This document shows, piece by piece, positions 34,514-42,300 of a stretch of 64,000 bases of DNA. The first letter of the stretch is position 1. Every line of letters begins with the position of its first letter. The DNA comes from Flavobacteriales bacterium (GTDB lineage: Bacteria; Bacteroidota; Bacteroidia; Flavobacteriales_F; PHOS-HE28): positions 1 to 64,000 of the forward strand of contig JADJWA010000001.1 of assembly GCA_016716605.1 (NCBI GenBank). Reading direction: 5' to 3'. The translations under genes and the position numbers were made by a program. The notes beneath the pieces were generated by a model. The model had not been told where the DNA came from and searched no databases. It saw only the letters and a program-made list of their open reading frames with translations.

Positions 34514-35200
34514 ATGCTCGCCCTCATTCCTGCCTTCTTGCTGGCCATCACGGCACAACCCGCATCCGACATGGACCGCACCCTTCATCCCGAACTGCAG
34601 CGCTACGTGAATGAGCGCGTGATCCCTGCTATGGCCGCCATCCCCACGGAACGCAAGGAAAGCCTGGACCTCATCGTCGCCTTCGTGAAGGAGCGCAAGG
34701 CCGCCGGTGCCACCGCCGACCTCACCTTCATCTGCACGCACAACAGCCGGCGCAGCCACCTGAGCCAGCTGTGGGCGGCCACCGCAGCTTGGAGCTTCAG
34801 TCAAGACCATGTGCGCACCTACAGCGGAGGCACCGAGGCCACGGCCTTCAACCCGCGTGCTGTTGCTGCCGTGGAACGCGCGGGGTTCCACGTGGTGAAG
34901 CCCGAAGGGAAGAACCCGGTGTACGAAGTGTCGTTCGCGAAGGACCATGCCGTCGAACGCTGCTGGAGCAAGAAGTACGACGATGCCGCCAACCCCCAGA
35001 AGGATTTCTGCGCCGTGATGACCTGCTCTGAGGCCGACAAGAACTGCCCCATCGTCTTCGGCGCCTTGGACCGCATCAGCCTGCCCTACAACGACCCGAA
35101 GGAGGCCGACGGCACGCCCGAGGAAACCACTCGTTACGATGAGCGCTGCCTGCAGATCGCTGCAGAGCTGTGGTACGTGATGCAACTGGCCGCGCGATAA
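34514..35200 (+). CDS. Low-molecular-weight phosphatase / arsenate-reductase-like protein
   Basis: A 228-residue protein with the P-loop FICTHNSRRSHLSQLW (C-x5-R variant) of LMW protein tyrosine phosphatases, later cysteines (ERCWSKKYDD, VMTCSEADKNCP) and DERC near the end. In an ars operon these proteins usually reduce or handle arsenate. The start at 34514 gives a signal-peptide-like N-terminus (MLALIPAFLLAITAQ); the ATG at 34571 (MDRTLHPELQRY) would give the usual cytoplasmic form. Its start lies 9 nt after the arsM stop. Confidence 0.8.
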   Translation: MLALIPAFLLAITAQPASDMDRTLHPELQRYVNERVIPAMAAIPTERKESLDLIVAFVKERKAAGATADLTFICTHNSRRSHLSQLWAATAAWSFSQDHVRTYSGGTEATAFNPRAVAAVERAGFHVVKPEGKNPVYEVSFAKDHAVERCWSKKYDDAANPQKDFCAVMTCSEADKNCPIVFGALDRISLPYNDPKEADGTPEETTRYDERCLQIAAELWYVMQLAAR

Positions 35201-35207
35201 CCGCTCC

Positions 35208-35864
35208 ATGGCGTCCCACACGCGCCCGCTTCTGGCCGAACTGCTGGGCACCTACGCGCTGGTGTTCGCCGGCACGGGCGCCATTATCGTGAACGAGCAG
35301 ACCGGTGCGCTGGGGCATTTCGGCGTGGCGGCCACCTTCGGCCTCATCGTGCTGGCCATGATCTACGCCTTCGGCGATGTCTCCGGCGCGCACCTCAATC
35401 CGGCGGTGACGATCGGATTCGTGGTGGCGAAGCGCTTTCCACCGGCGAAGGCCCCGCCCTACATCGCCGCGCAACTGTGCGGAGCGCTGCTGGCCTCGAT
35501 CACCTTGCGGTCGCTGTTCCCGAACGACGCCAGCCTTGGTGCGACGCTACCAAGCGGCAGCGCAACACAGTCCTTCGTGCTGGAGCTGTTGCTCACCTAC
35601 TTCCTCATGTTGGTGATCCTTCAGGTGGCGCACGGCTCCAAGGAGGTGGGCCTCATGGCAGGCATCGCGATCGGCGCCGTCGTCGGTCTGGAGGCCATGT
35701 TCGCCGGACCGATCTGCGGCGCGAGCATGAACCCGGCGCGGAGCATCGCGCCGGCGCTGATCAGCGGTGAATTGAGCTCCCTATGGATCTATATCGTCGC
35801 TCCCCTGTTGGGGGCGCTGGCGGCGGTCGGTACCTGGGGACTGCTGCGATCGAGCAATGCCTGA
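35208..35864 (+). CDS. Aquaporin (MIP family), probable arsenite channel
   Basis: A 218-residue channel with six membrane helices and both NPA boxes: SGAHLNPAVT (about 61-70) and GASMNPARS (about 172-180). Arsenic operons can carry such channels (AqpS type) to let As(III) leave the cell, which fits its position 7 nt after the phosphatase. It could also be a plain water or glycerol channel. No ArsB or Acr3 pump is seen nearby. Confidence 0.88.
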   Translation: MASHTRPLLAELLGTYALVFAGTGAIIVNEQTGALGHFGVAATFGLIVLAMIYAFGDVSGAHLNPAVTIGFVVAKRFPPAKAPPYIAAQLCGALLASITLRSLFPNDASLGATLPSGSATQSFVLELLLTYFLMLVILQVAHGSKEVGLMAGIAIGAVVGLEAMFAGPICGASMNPARSIAPALISGELSSLWIYIVAPLLGALAAVGTWGLLRSSNA

Positions 35865-35869
35865 CCGAC

Positions 35870-36147
35870 ATGATGACCATGCGCATCCGAACGCTCACTG
35901 CGTTCCTTCTTCTACGGCTCGTCGCCATCGCACAGGACGCGCAATCTCCGGACTGTGCCTCACGATCGACGTGACTGGCGACCTGTCCGAACGCTGGAGC
36001 TACAACATCGATCTCATCGATGCTATAAGGAACGGCGAACATGGCATCGAGGCCGGGTTGCTGTACATCGACTGGAGGATGCCATACGGATGGTTGCACC
36101 AGTACAATCCGCAGGTCACCTGGGTGAGCCGGCTCGCGCGGCCCTGA
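35870..36147 (+). pseudogene. Exported protein remnant with a frameshift
   Basis: The frame at ATG 35870 encodes a signal peptide (MMTMRIRTLTAFLLLRLVAIAQ) and stops at 35972-35974. A second frame from about 35950 continues as LTIDVTGDLSERWSYNIDLI, then IEAGLLYIDWRMPYGWLHQY, and stops at 36145-36147. The two together look like a frameshifted, shortened exported beta protein. It follows the ars operon. Confidence 0.45.
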
Positions 36148-36159
36148 GGCCGACGACGG

Positions 36160-37875
36160 TCACCGGAACTTCAACACCCTTGCTGTCGCACTTCCCTTGG
36201 GCCCGATGATGCACACGATGTACGCACCATCCTGCAGCGCCGACAAAGAGATCACCTGCATGCCTGATGACAACACCGGTTGCCGATGGACCACCGCCCC
36301 CAGCGCTGAATGAACCACCAGCTCCGCACCCGGTTCCAGCCATGGCGAGCTCACCGTCATCTGGTCCGAAGCAGGATGGGGGAAGAGCTGGAGGGGCATT
36401 CCGGGCCCTGCGGCCTGCAGGCCGGTGGTGATGTCGCCGAACTTCTGAATGAACACATCGTTGGCCCCGAAGGCGGACACGGTGAGGTCCGTTGGTCCGG
36501 GGTCCAGGTCCATGGAACCGACGAACATGCCCGCGGTGTACACGTTGCCAGCAGCATCAAGGTCCGCGGCACAGAGCTCGAAGTTGGTACCGCCCTGCTG
36601 CAGGCCCCAAGCGAGCTGCCCGGCGTCGGTGTACTGGGCCAGGAAGATGTCCGTGCTCCCAGCGGATGTCAGATTGAACGTTCCTGGGCCGGGATCGAGG
36701 TCCACGCCCACCGTGAACGTGCCGCACAGCACCGGCAGCCCGGAGGCGTTCACGCGGCAGGTGCGCACATCCTCGTCTGCCGGACCACCGATCTGCGCCG
36801 CCCAATCGAGCACACCGGCGGTATCCAGGCGCAGGAGGAAGGCATCGGGCGTGCTCACCGGCGAAAAGCTCTGCGTGCCCGGTCCGGGATCGAGGTCGGC
36901 CGAGGCGCCGCTGAAGGTGCCCGCCACGTACACCGCGTCATTGGCATGCACGGCAACCGACCGGGCGCGGTCCACATTGGTGCCGCCTACGCTGCCCGCC
37001 CAGCGGAACTGGCCGGTTTCATCGAGCTTCAGCATGAAGGCGTCCTCGTTGCCCACCGCCGCGATCACGTCCGTACCGGCGCCGGGATCGAAGTCCACCG
37101 TGCCGCGGTAGGACCCCACCACATACACCTCTCCATCCGGGCCCGCATCCAACGCATGAACCTCATCGCCCGAGGTGCTGCCGAACCGATGCGCCCATTG
37201 GTAGGCGCCCGTGCCGCTCAGCTTCAGCACGAAGGCGTCTGCACCGCCGGCCGAGGAGAGGGAGGCCGTGCCCGAACCGGGATCGAAGTCCACCGTATTG
37301 TTGAACCAGCCGCCCACGAGCACTCCGCCCGCATCATCCACCGCCACTGCAGTCCCGCGGTCATTGAGCGTGCTGCCGAGGCTGGCGGACCAGAGGTAGG
37401 CCCCCGTGCTATCCAAGGCCACCACGAAGATGTCCTGACCGCTGCCGTTGGCCACCACATTGGCCACGCCGGGCCCGGGGTCGGCATCGAAACTGCCGAT
37501 GAAGTAGCCGGTGAGGAAACAATTGCCCTGCGCATCGGTGGCCACCGCAGCAGGCCATACCTCGCCGGTGCCGCCCATGCTCAGTGCACGTACATGACTT
37601 CCATCGGTGTTGGTCCACGTCACGAACAGGTCGAAGGAGCCGTTGGCCGTGAGCGGGTCGGTGAAGTTGACATCGGGGTTGAAGTCCACCGTGTTCTGGA
37701 ACGAGCCGGTGCTGACGAGCCTGTCCAGGGGATCCACGGCCATGGCCAAGCCTTGGTCCACTCCCGTGCCGCCCACGCGACCGGCCCATTCCAGCACTTG
37801 CGCGTTGGCTTCAGCAGCACCCAACAGGTTGAACGATCCTGCGCAAAGCAGGGCGAACGTGTTCGATCCTTTCAT
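36160..37875 (-). CDS. Secreted repeat protein with T9SS sorting domain
   Basis: A 571-residue protein from ATG 37875 with a signal peptide ending in EANAQ. The body has about nine repeats of roughly 50 residues of the form G.(V)DFDPG.GT...S.G..DAFV.KL...G.(Y)W...(G)G..., a propeller-like or calcium-binding secreted repeat. The C-terminus is a type A sorting domain (LQLFPHPASDQMTVSSP ... ATARVLKFR). Function unknown. It is divergent from the MFS-rhodanese gene with 101 nt between starts. Confidence 0.83.
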   Translation of the reverse strand: MKGSNTFALLCAGSFNLLGAAEANAQVLEWAGRVGGTGVDQGLAMAVDPLDRLVSTGSFQNTVDFNPDVNFTDPLTANGSFDLFVTWTNTDGSHVRALSMGGTGEVWPAAVATDAQGNCFLTGYFIGSFDADPGPGVANVVANGSGQDIFVVALDSTGAYLWSASLGSTLNDRGTAVAVDDAGGVLVGGWFNNTVDFDPGSGTASLSSAGGADAFVLKLSGTGAYQWAHRFGSTSGDEVHALDAGPDGEVYVVGSYRGTVDFDPGAGTDVIAAVGNEDAFMLKLDETGQFRWAGSVGGTNVDRARSVAVHANDAVYVAGTFSGASADLDPGPGTQSFSPVSTPDAFLLRLDTAGVLDWAAQIGGPADEDVRTCRVNASGLPVLCGTFTVGVDLDPGPGTFNLTSAGSTDIFLAQYTDAGQLAWGLQQGGTNFELCAADLDAAGNVYTAGMFVGSMDLDPGPTDLTVSAFGANDVFIQKFGDITTGLQAAGPGMPLQLFPHPASDQMTVSSPWLEPGAELVVHSALGAVVHRQPVLSSGMQVISLSALQDGAYIVCIIGPKGSATARVLKFR

Positions 37876-37976
37876 CTGGACGGGGTGGTTCTTGAGGCTC
37901 AAAGAAAACGAACCCTCGCGCCCTCTCTGTTCAAGGAATGTGAACTTCGTTTGCGCCTCTTCAGTTCCCAACACGA

Positions 37977-39467
37977 ATGAGCTCTATTGCCACTCTCGGC
38001 CTCCGCGCCAACTGGAAACAGTTCACCCTGCTCGTGATCGTCAATGCTTTCGTGGGCGGCATGGTAGGCATCGAACGAACGGTGCTGCCCGTGCTGGCGG
38101 AATTGGAGTTCGGCATCGCCTCGCACGCTGCGGCGTTGAGCTTCATCATGGCCTTCGGCATCAGCAAGGCACTGGCGAATTACTTCACCGGAAGGCTTGC
38201 CGGACGTTACGGGCGGAAGGCCTTGCTTGTGACCGGCTGGCTGCTTGCCTTACCCGTGCCCTTCATGCTGATCCATGCTGATGCGTGGGCCTGGATCGTG
38301 GCGGCGAACATCCTGCTGGGCATCCACCAAGGCTTCGCGTGGAGCAGCACCATCGTGATGAAGATGGACCTGGTGGGCGAAAAGGACCGCGGCCTGGCGA
38401 TGGGCCTCAACGAGTTCGCCGGCTACCTGGCGGTCGGTGCGATGGCCTTCCTCACCGGCCACCTCGCGGCGCAGTATGGCCCGCGTCCTGTGCCTTTCCA
38501 AGTCGGCATCTCGATCGCCGTCATTGGCTTGTTGATGACGCTGCTGTGGGTGAAGGACACCGTGCATCATGTCGCAGCGGAGAGCGCGCATTCCATCGTG
38601 CCCAGATTGAAGCGCGTGTTCTCGGAGACCAGCCTTACGCACCGGACATTGGGCAGCGTGACGCAGGCCGGCCTGGTGAACAATCTGAACGACGGCATGC
38701 TGTGGGGACTACTGCCGGTATTGCTATTGAGCGAAGGCTTCGGACAGGGGCAGATCGGTGCCATCGCTGCGGTGTACCCCGCCGTGTGGGGACTCGGACA
38801 GCTCTTCACCGGCAAGCTCGCCGACCATGTGAACCGGCGCACGTTGCTCATCATCGGCATGGTGCTGCAAGGGCTCGCGATCCTGCTGCTTCCCTATGTG
38901 CATGCACAGGGCACGTACATCGCATTGAGCGCCGCGCTCGGACTGGGCACCGCGCTGGTATACCCGACTTTCCTCGCCGTGATCGCCGCGCACACGCATC
39001 CGCAGCAACGCAGCGAGGCTGTTGGCGTGTTCCGCCTGTGGCGCGACCTGGGCTATGCCATCGGCGCATTGCTCACCGGCCTCATCGCCGATCGCTTCGG
39101 CATCACGGCTTCGATTCTCGCCATTGGAGCGGTCACGGTGCTCAGCGGCGTGGTGGTGTGGCTTCGCATGCCCAGCGAGCGCAAATGCCTGGAGCCGGAA
39201 GATCTGAAACCGCTGCTCGGCAAGCCCAACGTGCGCGTGGTGGATGTGCGCAGCGCGGAGGAATTCGCGACTGGCCATCTGCCGCAGGCCATCAACATCC
39301 CCCACGCCGAGTTGCTGGAGCGCGCGCGCAGCTGGTCGCCGAAGGAGCGGATCATCACCGTGTGCGCGAAAGGCGGCGGAAGAAGCGCTCAGGCTGCGCA
39401 GGTGTTGCGCGATAGGGGCTTCGGGCGGACGTGGTGGTTGTGCGGGGGGACGTTGGGTTGGCGGTGA
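37977..39467 (+). CDS. MFS transporter fused to a C-terminal rhodanese domain
   Basis: A 496-residue fusion. Residues 1-400 form a 12-helix MFS transporter (LAGRYGRKALLV and ADHVNRRTLLI loops). Residues 405-496 form a rhodanese domain (VRVVDVRSAEEFATGHLPQA) with active-site Cys in VCAKGGGRSAQ and the end RTWWLCGGTLGWR. Rhodaneses carry a persulfide; fused to a transporter, this suggests a sulfur-compound carrier, but the substrate is unknown. Two decayed copies of the rhodanese end lie at 41373 and 42022. Confidence 0.88.
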   Translation: MSSIATLGLRANWKQFTLLVIVNAFVGGMVGIERTVLPVLAELEFGIASHAAALSFIMAFGISKALANYFTGRLAGRYGRKALLVTGWLLALPVPFMLIHADAWAWIVAANILLGIHQGFAWSSTIVMKMDLVGEKDRGLAMGLNEFAGYLAVGAMAFLTGHLAAQYGPRPVPFQVGISIAVIGLLMTLLWVKDTVHHVAAESAHSIVPRLKRVFSETSLTHRTLGSVTQAGLVNNLNDGMLWGLLPVLLLSEGFGQGQIGAIAAVYPAVWGLGQLFTGKLADHVNRRTLLIIGMVLQGLAILLLPYVHAQGTYIALSAALGLGTALVYPTFLAVIAAHTHPQQRSEAVGVFRLWRDLGYAIGALLTGLIADRFGITASILAIGAVTVLSGVVVWLRMPSERKCLEPEDLKPLLGKPNVRVVDVRSAEEFATGHLPQAINIPHAELLERARSWSPKERIITVCAKGGGRSAQAAQVLRDRGFGRTWWLCGGTLGWR

Positions 39468-39562
39468 GGCAGCGAGAACGACACCAAGGGCTCAGACACC
39501 CGCCTCCACGAAGGCTCCTGAAAATGCTCGGCCATCAGGGACCAGGTATGCCATCGACCAGG

Positions 39563-40144
39563 TCAGGCTGCTTGATGTTCCGGGCAATCCGTGCGAAGCT
39601 CAGCTACCGACAAGTCCTTTTCCAGTAGTGCACAATGATGCTTGCCTTTGCGGTCTCCACGGTAATGCGCACACGACCAACACATCCGTTGGACCTGCAC
39701 CTCCCCACTGCTTAGCAAGGACTCGAGCAGGCGCATCAAGGCCAGCAGCAAGACCTCACGTTCACGGAGAGGCAAGGTTGCAAGGGCCTCCGTGAAGGGA
39801 CCACCATCAGGCATCCATCTCCTACCGGCCGCTGATACGCGGAGCGCATGGCTGCGTCCATCGTGTGGATCCGGCTTCCGCAGGAGGAGGCCGCGCTCCA
39901 CAAGCAGTCCCACACTGTCACTGATCGTAGGTCGTGTCACTTGCAGTTCCTCTGCCAATCGGGCCACACCGATGGATTCTCCTGGATGCTCGACGATGAA
40001 TCCAAGGATCCGGATCTGCAGTGGGCTCAACCCCGCACCGGTGGCTTGTTGCCAACGAAGCGCACGTGAGATCTCACCGATGCGCTCCAACAGGCGGGCA
40101 AGTTGCGCATTCAATGTATCGTCGCTCTTGTCTTCGCGGGCCAT
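39563..40144 (-). CDS. MarR family regulator with Cys/His-rich C-terminus
   Basis: A 193-residue winged-helix repressor: LSPLQIRILGFIVEHPG, recognition helix ELQVTRPTISDSVGLLVERG, and wing KPDPHDGRSHALRV. The tail has CWSCAHYRGDRKGKHHC and DCPEH, a C-x2-C...H-C...C pattern able to bind metal or sense redox state. It is on the same strand as the protoglobin gene, with a terminator between them. A palindrome at 40954-40970 between protoglobin and DUF2024 is a candidate target. Confidence 0.85.
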   Translation of the reverse strand: MAREDKSDDTLNAQLARLLERIGEISRALRWQQATGAGLSPLQIRILGFIVEHPGESIGVARLAEELQVTRPTISDSVGLLVERGLLLRKPDPHDGRSHALRVSAAGRRWMPDGGPFTEALATLPLREREVLLLALMRLLESLLSSGEVQVQRMCWSCAHYRGDRKGKHHCALLEKDLSVAELRTDCPEHQAA

Positions 40145-40163
40145 GTCCGAAAGGTATTGCGCG

Positions 40164-40193
40164 AAAAAGGACCCGGCTCATACGGCCGGGTCC
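40164..40193 (-). terminator. Intrinsic terminator for the protoglobin gene
   Basis: Nine-base perfect stem GGACCCGGC (40169-40177) and GCCGGGTCC (40185-40193), 7-nt loop, followed on the minus strand by TTTTTCGC. It lies 20 nt past the protoglobin stop. Confidence 0.8.
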
Positions 40194-40212
40194 CTTCGCC
40201 TCTTCTGCGCGA

Positions 40213-40893
40213 TCAGAACTCGCCCTCGTTCACGTATGGTTGGCACCAGAGCGTGGCGGTCATGGTCACTGCCTTGAACCAGGCGGCGTGCATCTTCTCC
40301 ACATCCTCCGTGCTGTGTCCCTTCTTTGCCAGGAAGTCCTTCATGGTAGCGGTGATCGGAAAGATGAAGCCCACCAGGTAGCGCATGTGGATGATGGGCT
40401 CCGCCTGCACACCATCGGTCGCGTTCTTCTTGGTGCTATGGTGTCGCAAGGCGATCTCGTACTGGTAGTTGAGCCAGTCCTGATCGTAGGGCCGGTTGCA
40501 GATGTCCATGATCCACTGACCGAAGCGGGCACGCACAGCGGTCAGGTACTCCATGTCCGGCTGGCCCTTGTGCGAGAAGTAGTGTACCAGGTGCGGATGG
40601 CTTCCCACATAGCCATACCACAGGTCGAGCACGGCATCGGTCTGGTCCTTAAGCACTTCGCCTGCCATGTGCAGGTACTTCTCATCCTCGGGCCCGAAAA
40701 GCACGGTGGCCTTCAAGGCGTCAAGGTCCTGCATGGTGAACGGCGATGCGCCCACCTTTCCATACGCGTATCCATTGGGTGTTTCCATGGTCGTTGAGGG
40801 TTTGGTTTGTTCCGGTGAAGTGGTCTTCGGTCGCTGGGCGAGCACGGGGATCGTGGTCAGGCCCAAGGTGATGATGATGGTTGCTCTTTTCAT
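40213..40893 (-). CDS. Exported protoglobin
   Basis: A 226-residue protein: signal peptide (MKRATIIITLGLTTIPVLAQ), then a protoglobin domain with LWYGYVGSHPHLVHYFSHKG, AVRARFGQWIMDICNRPYDQDW, EIALRHHSTKKN (candidate proximal His), PIIHMRYLVGFIFPIT and MHAAWFKAVTMTATLW. Protoglobins bind heme, O2, CO and NO and are usually cytoplasmic; the signal peptide here points to the periplasm. It is divergent from the DUF2024 gene, with a shared promoter region of 103 nt. Confidence 0.85.
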   Translation of the reverse strand: MKRATIIITLGLTTIPVLAQRPKTTSPEQTKPSTTMETPNGYAYGKVGASPFTMQDLDALKATVLFGPEDEKYLHMAGEVLKDQTDAVLDLWYGYVGSHPHLVHYFSHKGQPDMEYLTAVRARFGQWIMDICNRPYDQDWLNYQYEIALRHHSTKKNATDGVQAEPIIHMRYLVGFIFPITATMKDFLAKKGHSTEDVEKMHAAWFKAVTMTATLWCQPYVNEGEF

Positions 40894-40953
40894 TGGGGTC
40901 GATTGTTCAGGAGTGACGGACTGAAGGGATCGCGATCCTTCGGTCGCAAATAT

Positions 40954-40970
40954 AGTTAGGTTTCCTTACT
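40954..40970. promoter_or_regulatory. Palindrome overlapping the DUF2024 promoter (candidate MarR operator)
   Basis: AGTTAGG-TTT-CCTTACT: 7-base arms with one mismatch. The right arm overlaps the -7 box TACTTTTG (40967-40974). The nearby MarR-type regulator is the natural candidate. Confidence 0.5.
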
Positions 40971-40974
40971 TTTG
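40967..40974 (+). promoter_or_regulatory. -7 box (TACTTTTG) for the DUF2024 gene
   Basis: An exact match to TAnnTTTG, 22 nt before ATG 40997. Confidence 0.55.
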
Positions 40975-40996
40975 TCGCGACCGCTCCCTTGAAGCC

Positions 40997-41353
40997 ATGA
41001 AACACCTCTTCACCTTCCTGCAAGCACTCCTGATCGCGATCACCATGCAGGCCCAACAACGCAACACCATGAACGAACAGACGAAAGCGGCCGAAGTGGC
41101 CGTATGGGACACCTATGTCACCCGCAAGGATGGCCGGGTGATGCACTTCGACATCATCGCACCGAGCGGCCAGCGCGACACGACTATTATCCATGGCTAT
41201 GGCCGAGCCTACCTGGACAGGAAGGGTGAAGGCGGACAGCCGCTCACCGCGAGGGAGTGCCGCTTCTGTCACGTGCGCGCCCTACTGCCCCAGTGGGAGG
41301 CCGAGATCCAAAGCCAAGGCTACTTCATCCTGGAGATGGACAACTGTGACTGA
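40997..41353 (+). CDS. DUF2024 protein with an added signal peptide
   Basis: A 118-residue protein. Residues 33-118 match the small DUF2024 family (VAVWDTYVTRKDGRVMHFDI, TARECRFCHVR, YFILEMDNC), normally about 85-90 residues and cytoplasmic. Here the family domain is preceded by MKHLFTFLQALLIAITMQAQ, a signal peptide. It shares a promoter region with the exported protoglobin, so both products would be periplasmic and may be induced together. Function of the family is unknown. Confidence 0.8.
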   Translation: MKHLFTFLQALLIAITMQAQQRNTMNEQTKAAEVAVWDTYVTRKDGRVMHFDIIAPSGQRDTTIIHGYGRAYLDRKGEGGQPLTARECRFCHVRALLPQWEAEIQSQGYFILEMDNCD

Positions 41354-41372
41354 GTCATTGGTCCCCCAAGGG

Positions 41373-41444
41373 GCGCAGGTGTTGCGCGACATGGGTTATG
41401 GAAAGACGTGGTGGCTTTGCGGTGGGGCGGTGGGTTGGCGGTGA
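41373..41444 (+). pseudogene. Rhodanese tail remnant 1
   Basis: Reads AQVLRDMGYGKTWWLCGGAV then GWR and a stop at 41442-41444. It matches the last 23 residues of the MFS-rhodanese fusion (AQVLRDRGFGRTWWLCGGTL). The rest of the domain, including the active-site Cys, is missing. Confidence 0.75.
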
Positions 41445-41550
41445 ACTCGAGAAACGAACCACGCATCACATCAACGCTGTCCGCATCACCAGAGGCTGTT
41501 GGATCATGCGCCCCGATGGTCATACTATCCCAACGCCGTAGCTCAGTGGC

Positions 41551-41955
41551 ATGGGACTCGTGAACGGCCAACTCTTCCTGAAGAACCCGCGATTGCCGGA
41601 GCTGGAGCCTGTTCCCGTGCACGCCTTGGTGGATACCGGGGCCGTACACCTCTGCATCCCCGAGCATGTTCAGATACATCTGAAGCTGGAAGCCATCGAC
41701 CAGAAGGAAGTGACCTTGGCGGATGGCAGCCGGAAGCTGGTGCCGTATGTGGGTCCCATCGAGATCCGGTTCAAGAACAGGACCGGCTTCGCGGGCGCCT
41801 TGATCCTCGGTGATCAGGTGTTGATGAGTGCCATTCCCATGGAGGACATGGACCTGGTGGTGATCCCCAAGACCCGCACCATCGATGTGAACCCGGACAG
41901 CCCGAACGTGGCCTCGAGCGTGGCCATGGGCGTGCGACCTTCACATCGGTCCTGA
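41551..41955 (+). CDS. Retropepsin-like aspartyl protease family protein
   Basis: A 134-residue clan AA protein: the VHALVDTGAVHLCIPEHV motif has the catalytic Asp-Thr-Gly, and the flap-like strands (VTLADGSRKLVPYVGPIEIRF) and GALILGDQVLMSAIPMEDMD, VVIPKTRTIDVNPDSPN follow. Small soluble proteins of this family act as dimers; the substrate is unknown. No signal peptide. It sits between the two rhodanese remnants. Confidence 0.82.
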   Translation: MGLVNGQLFLKNPRLPELEPVPVHALVDTGAVHLCIPEHVQIHLKLEAIDQKEVTLADGSRKLVPYVGPIEIRFKNRTGFAGALILGDQVLMSAIPMEDMDLVVIPKTRTIDVNPDSPNVASSVAMGVRPSHRS

Positions 41956-42300
41956 GCCGAACGAGCAGGTGCCTTCGGGCATCCTTGCGACAGATCGAGG
42001 TACTCAAGCACCAGTTGGATGCGCCCATCGAAAGAGCGGAACGTCACCGTGTGCGCGAATGGAGGCGGGCGTTCTGCGCAGGCCGCACAAGTACTGCGTG
42101 ACCTGGGTTTCAGGAGAACGTGGTGGTTGTGCGGGGGCACGCTGGAATGGCAGTGAGGGAATGCACCTTCAAGCTGGTCCATGAACCAAAGTGCCCAACG
42201 TTGACCGCTACGGCATTCGCGAACCTGTGAAGTCGGAAATGCGGGCCGCGGTCATCGAGAAGCTAAGAGCACTACCCCCGGACCGACCTGAAAAAAGACC
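41956..42300. other. Gap holding a rhodanese remnant and no complete gene
   Basis: Apart from the remnant at 42022-42156, the sequence holds only short frames with no family resemblance, such as one from GTG 42191 that runs into the end of the convergent GEVED gene. Confidence 0.4.
42022..42156 (+). pseudogene. Rhodanese tail remnant 2
   Basis: Reads RPSKERNVTVCANGGGRSAQ, AAQVLRDLGFRRTWWLCGGT, LEWQ and a stop at 42154-42156. It matches the last 44 residues of the MFS-rhodanese fusion, including the active-site loop Cys. No start codon or N-terminal half is present. Confidence 0.8.

Noticed and set aside
33755..35251. A 498-codon open frame antisense to arsM and the phosphatase
   Set aside because: Composition is that of a complementary frame; the sense genes have clear motifs and operon spacing.
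36310..37980. A 556-codon open frame antisense to the DPG-repeat protein
   Set aside because: Its apparent repeats only mirror the sense repeats.
41535..41550. GTAGCTCAGTGGC looks like a tRNA D-arm
   Set aside because: No acceptor stem, anticodon arm or T-arm follows; the sequence runs into the retropepsin-like gene.
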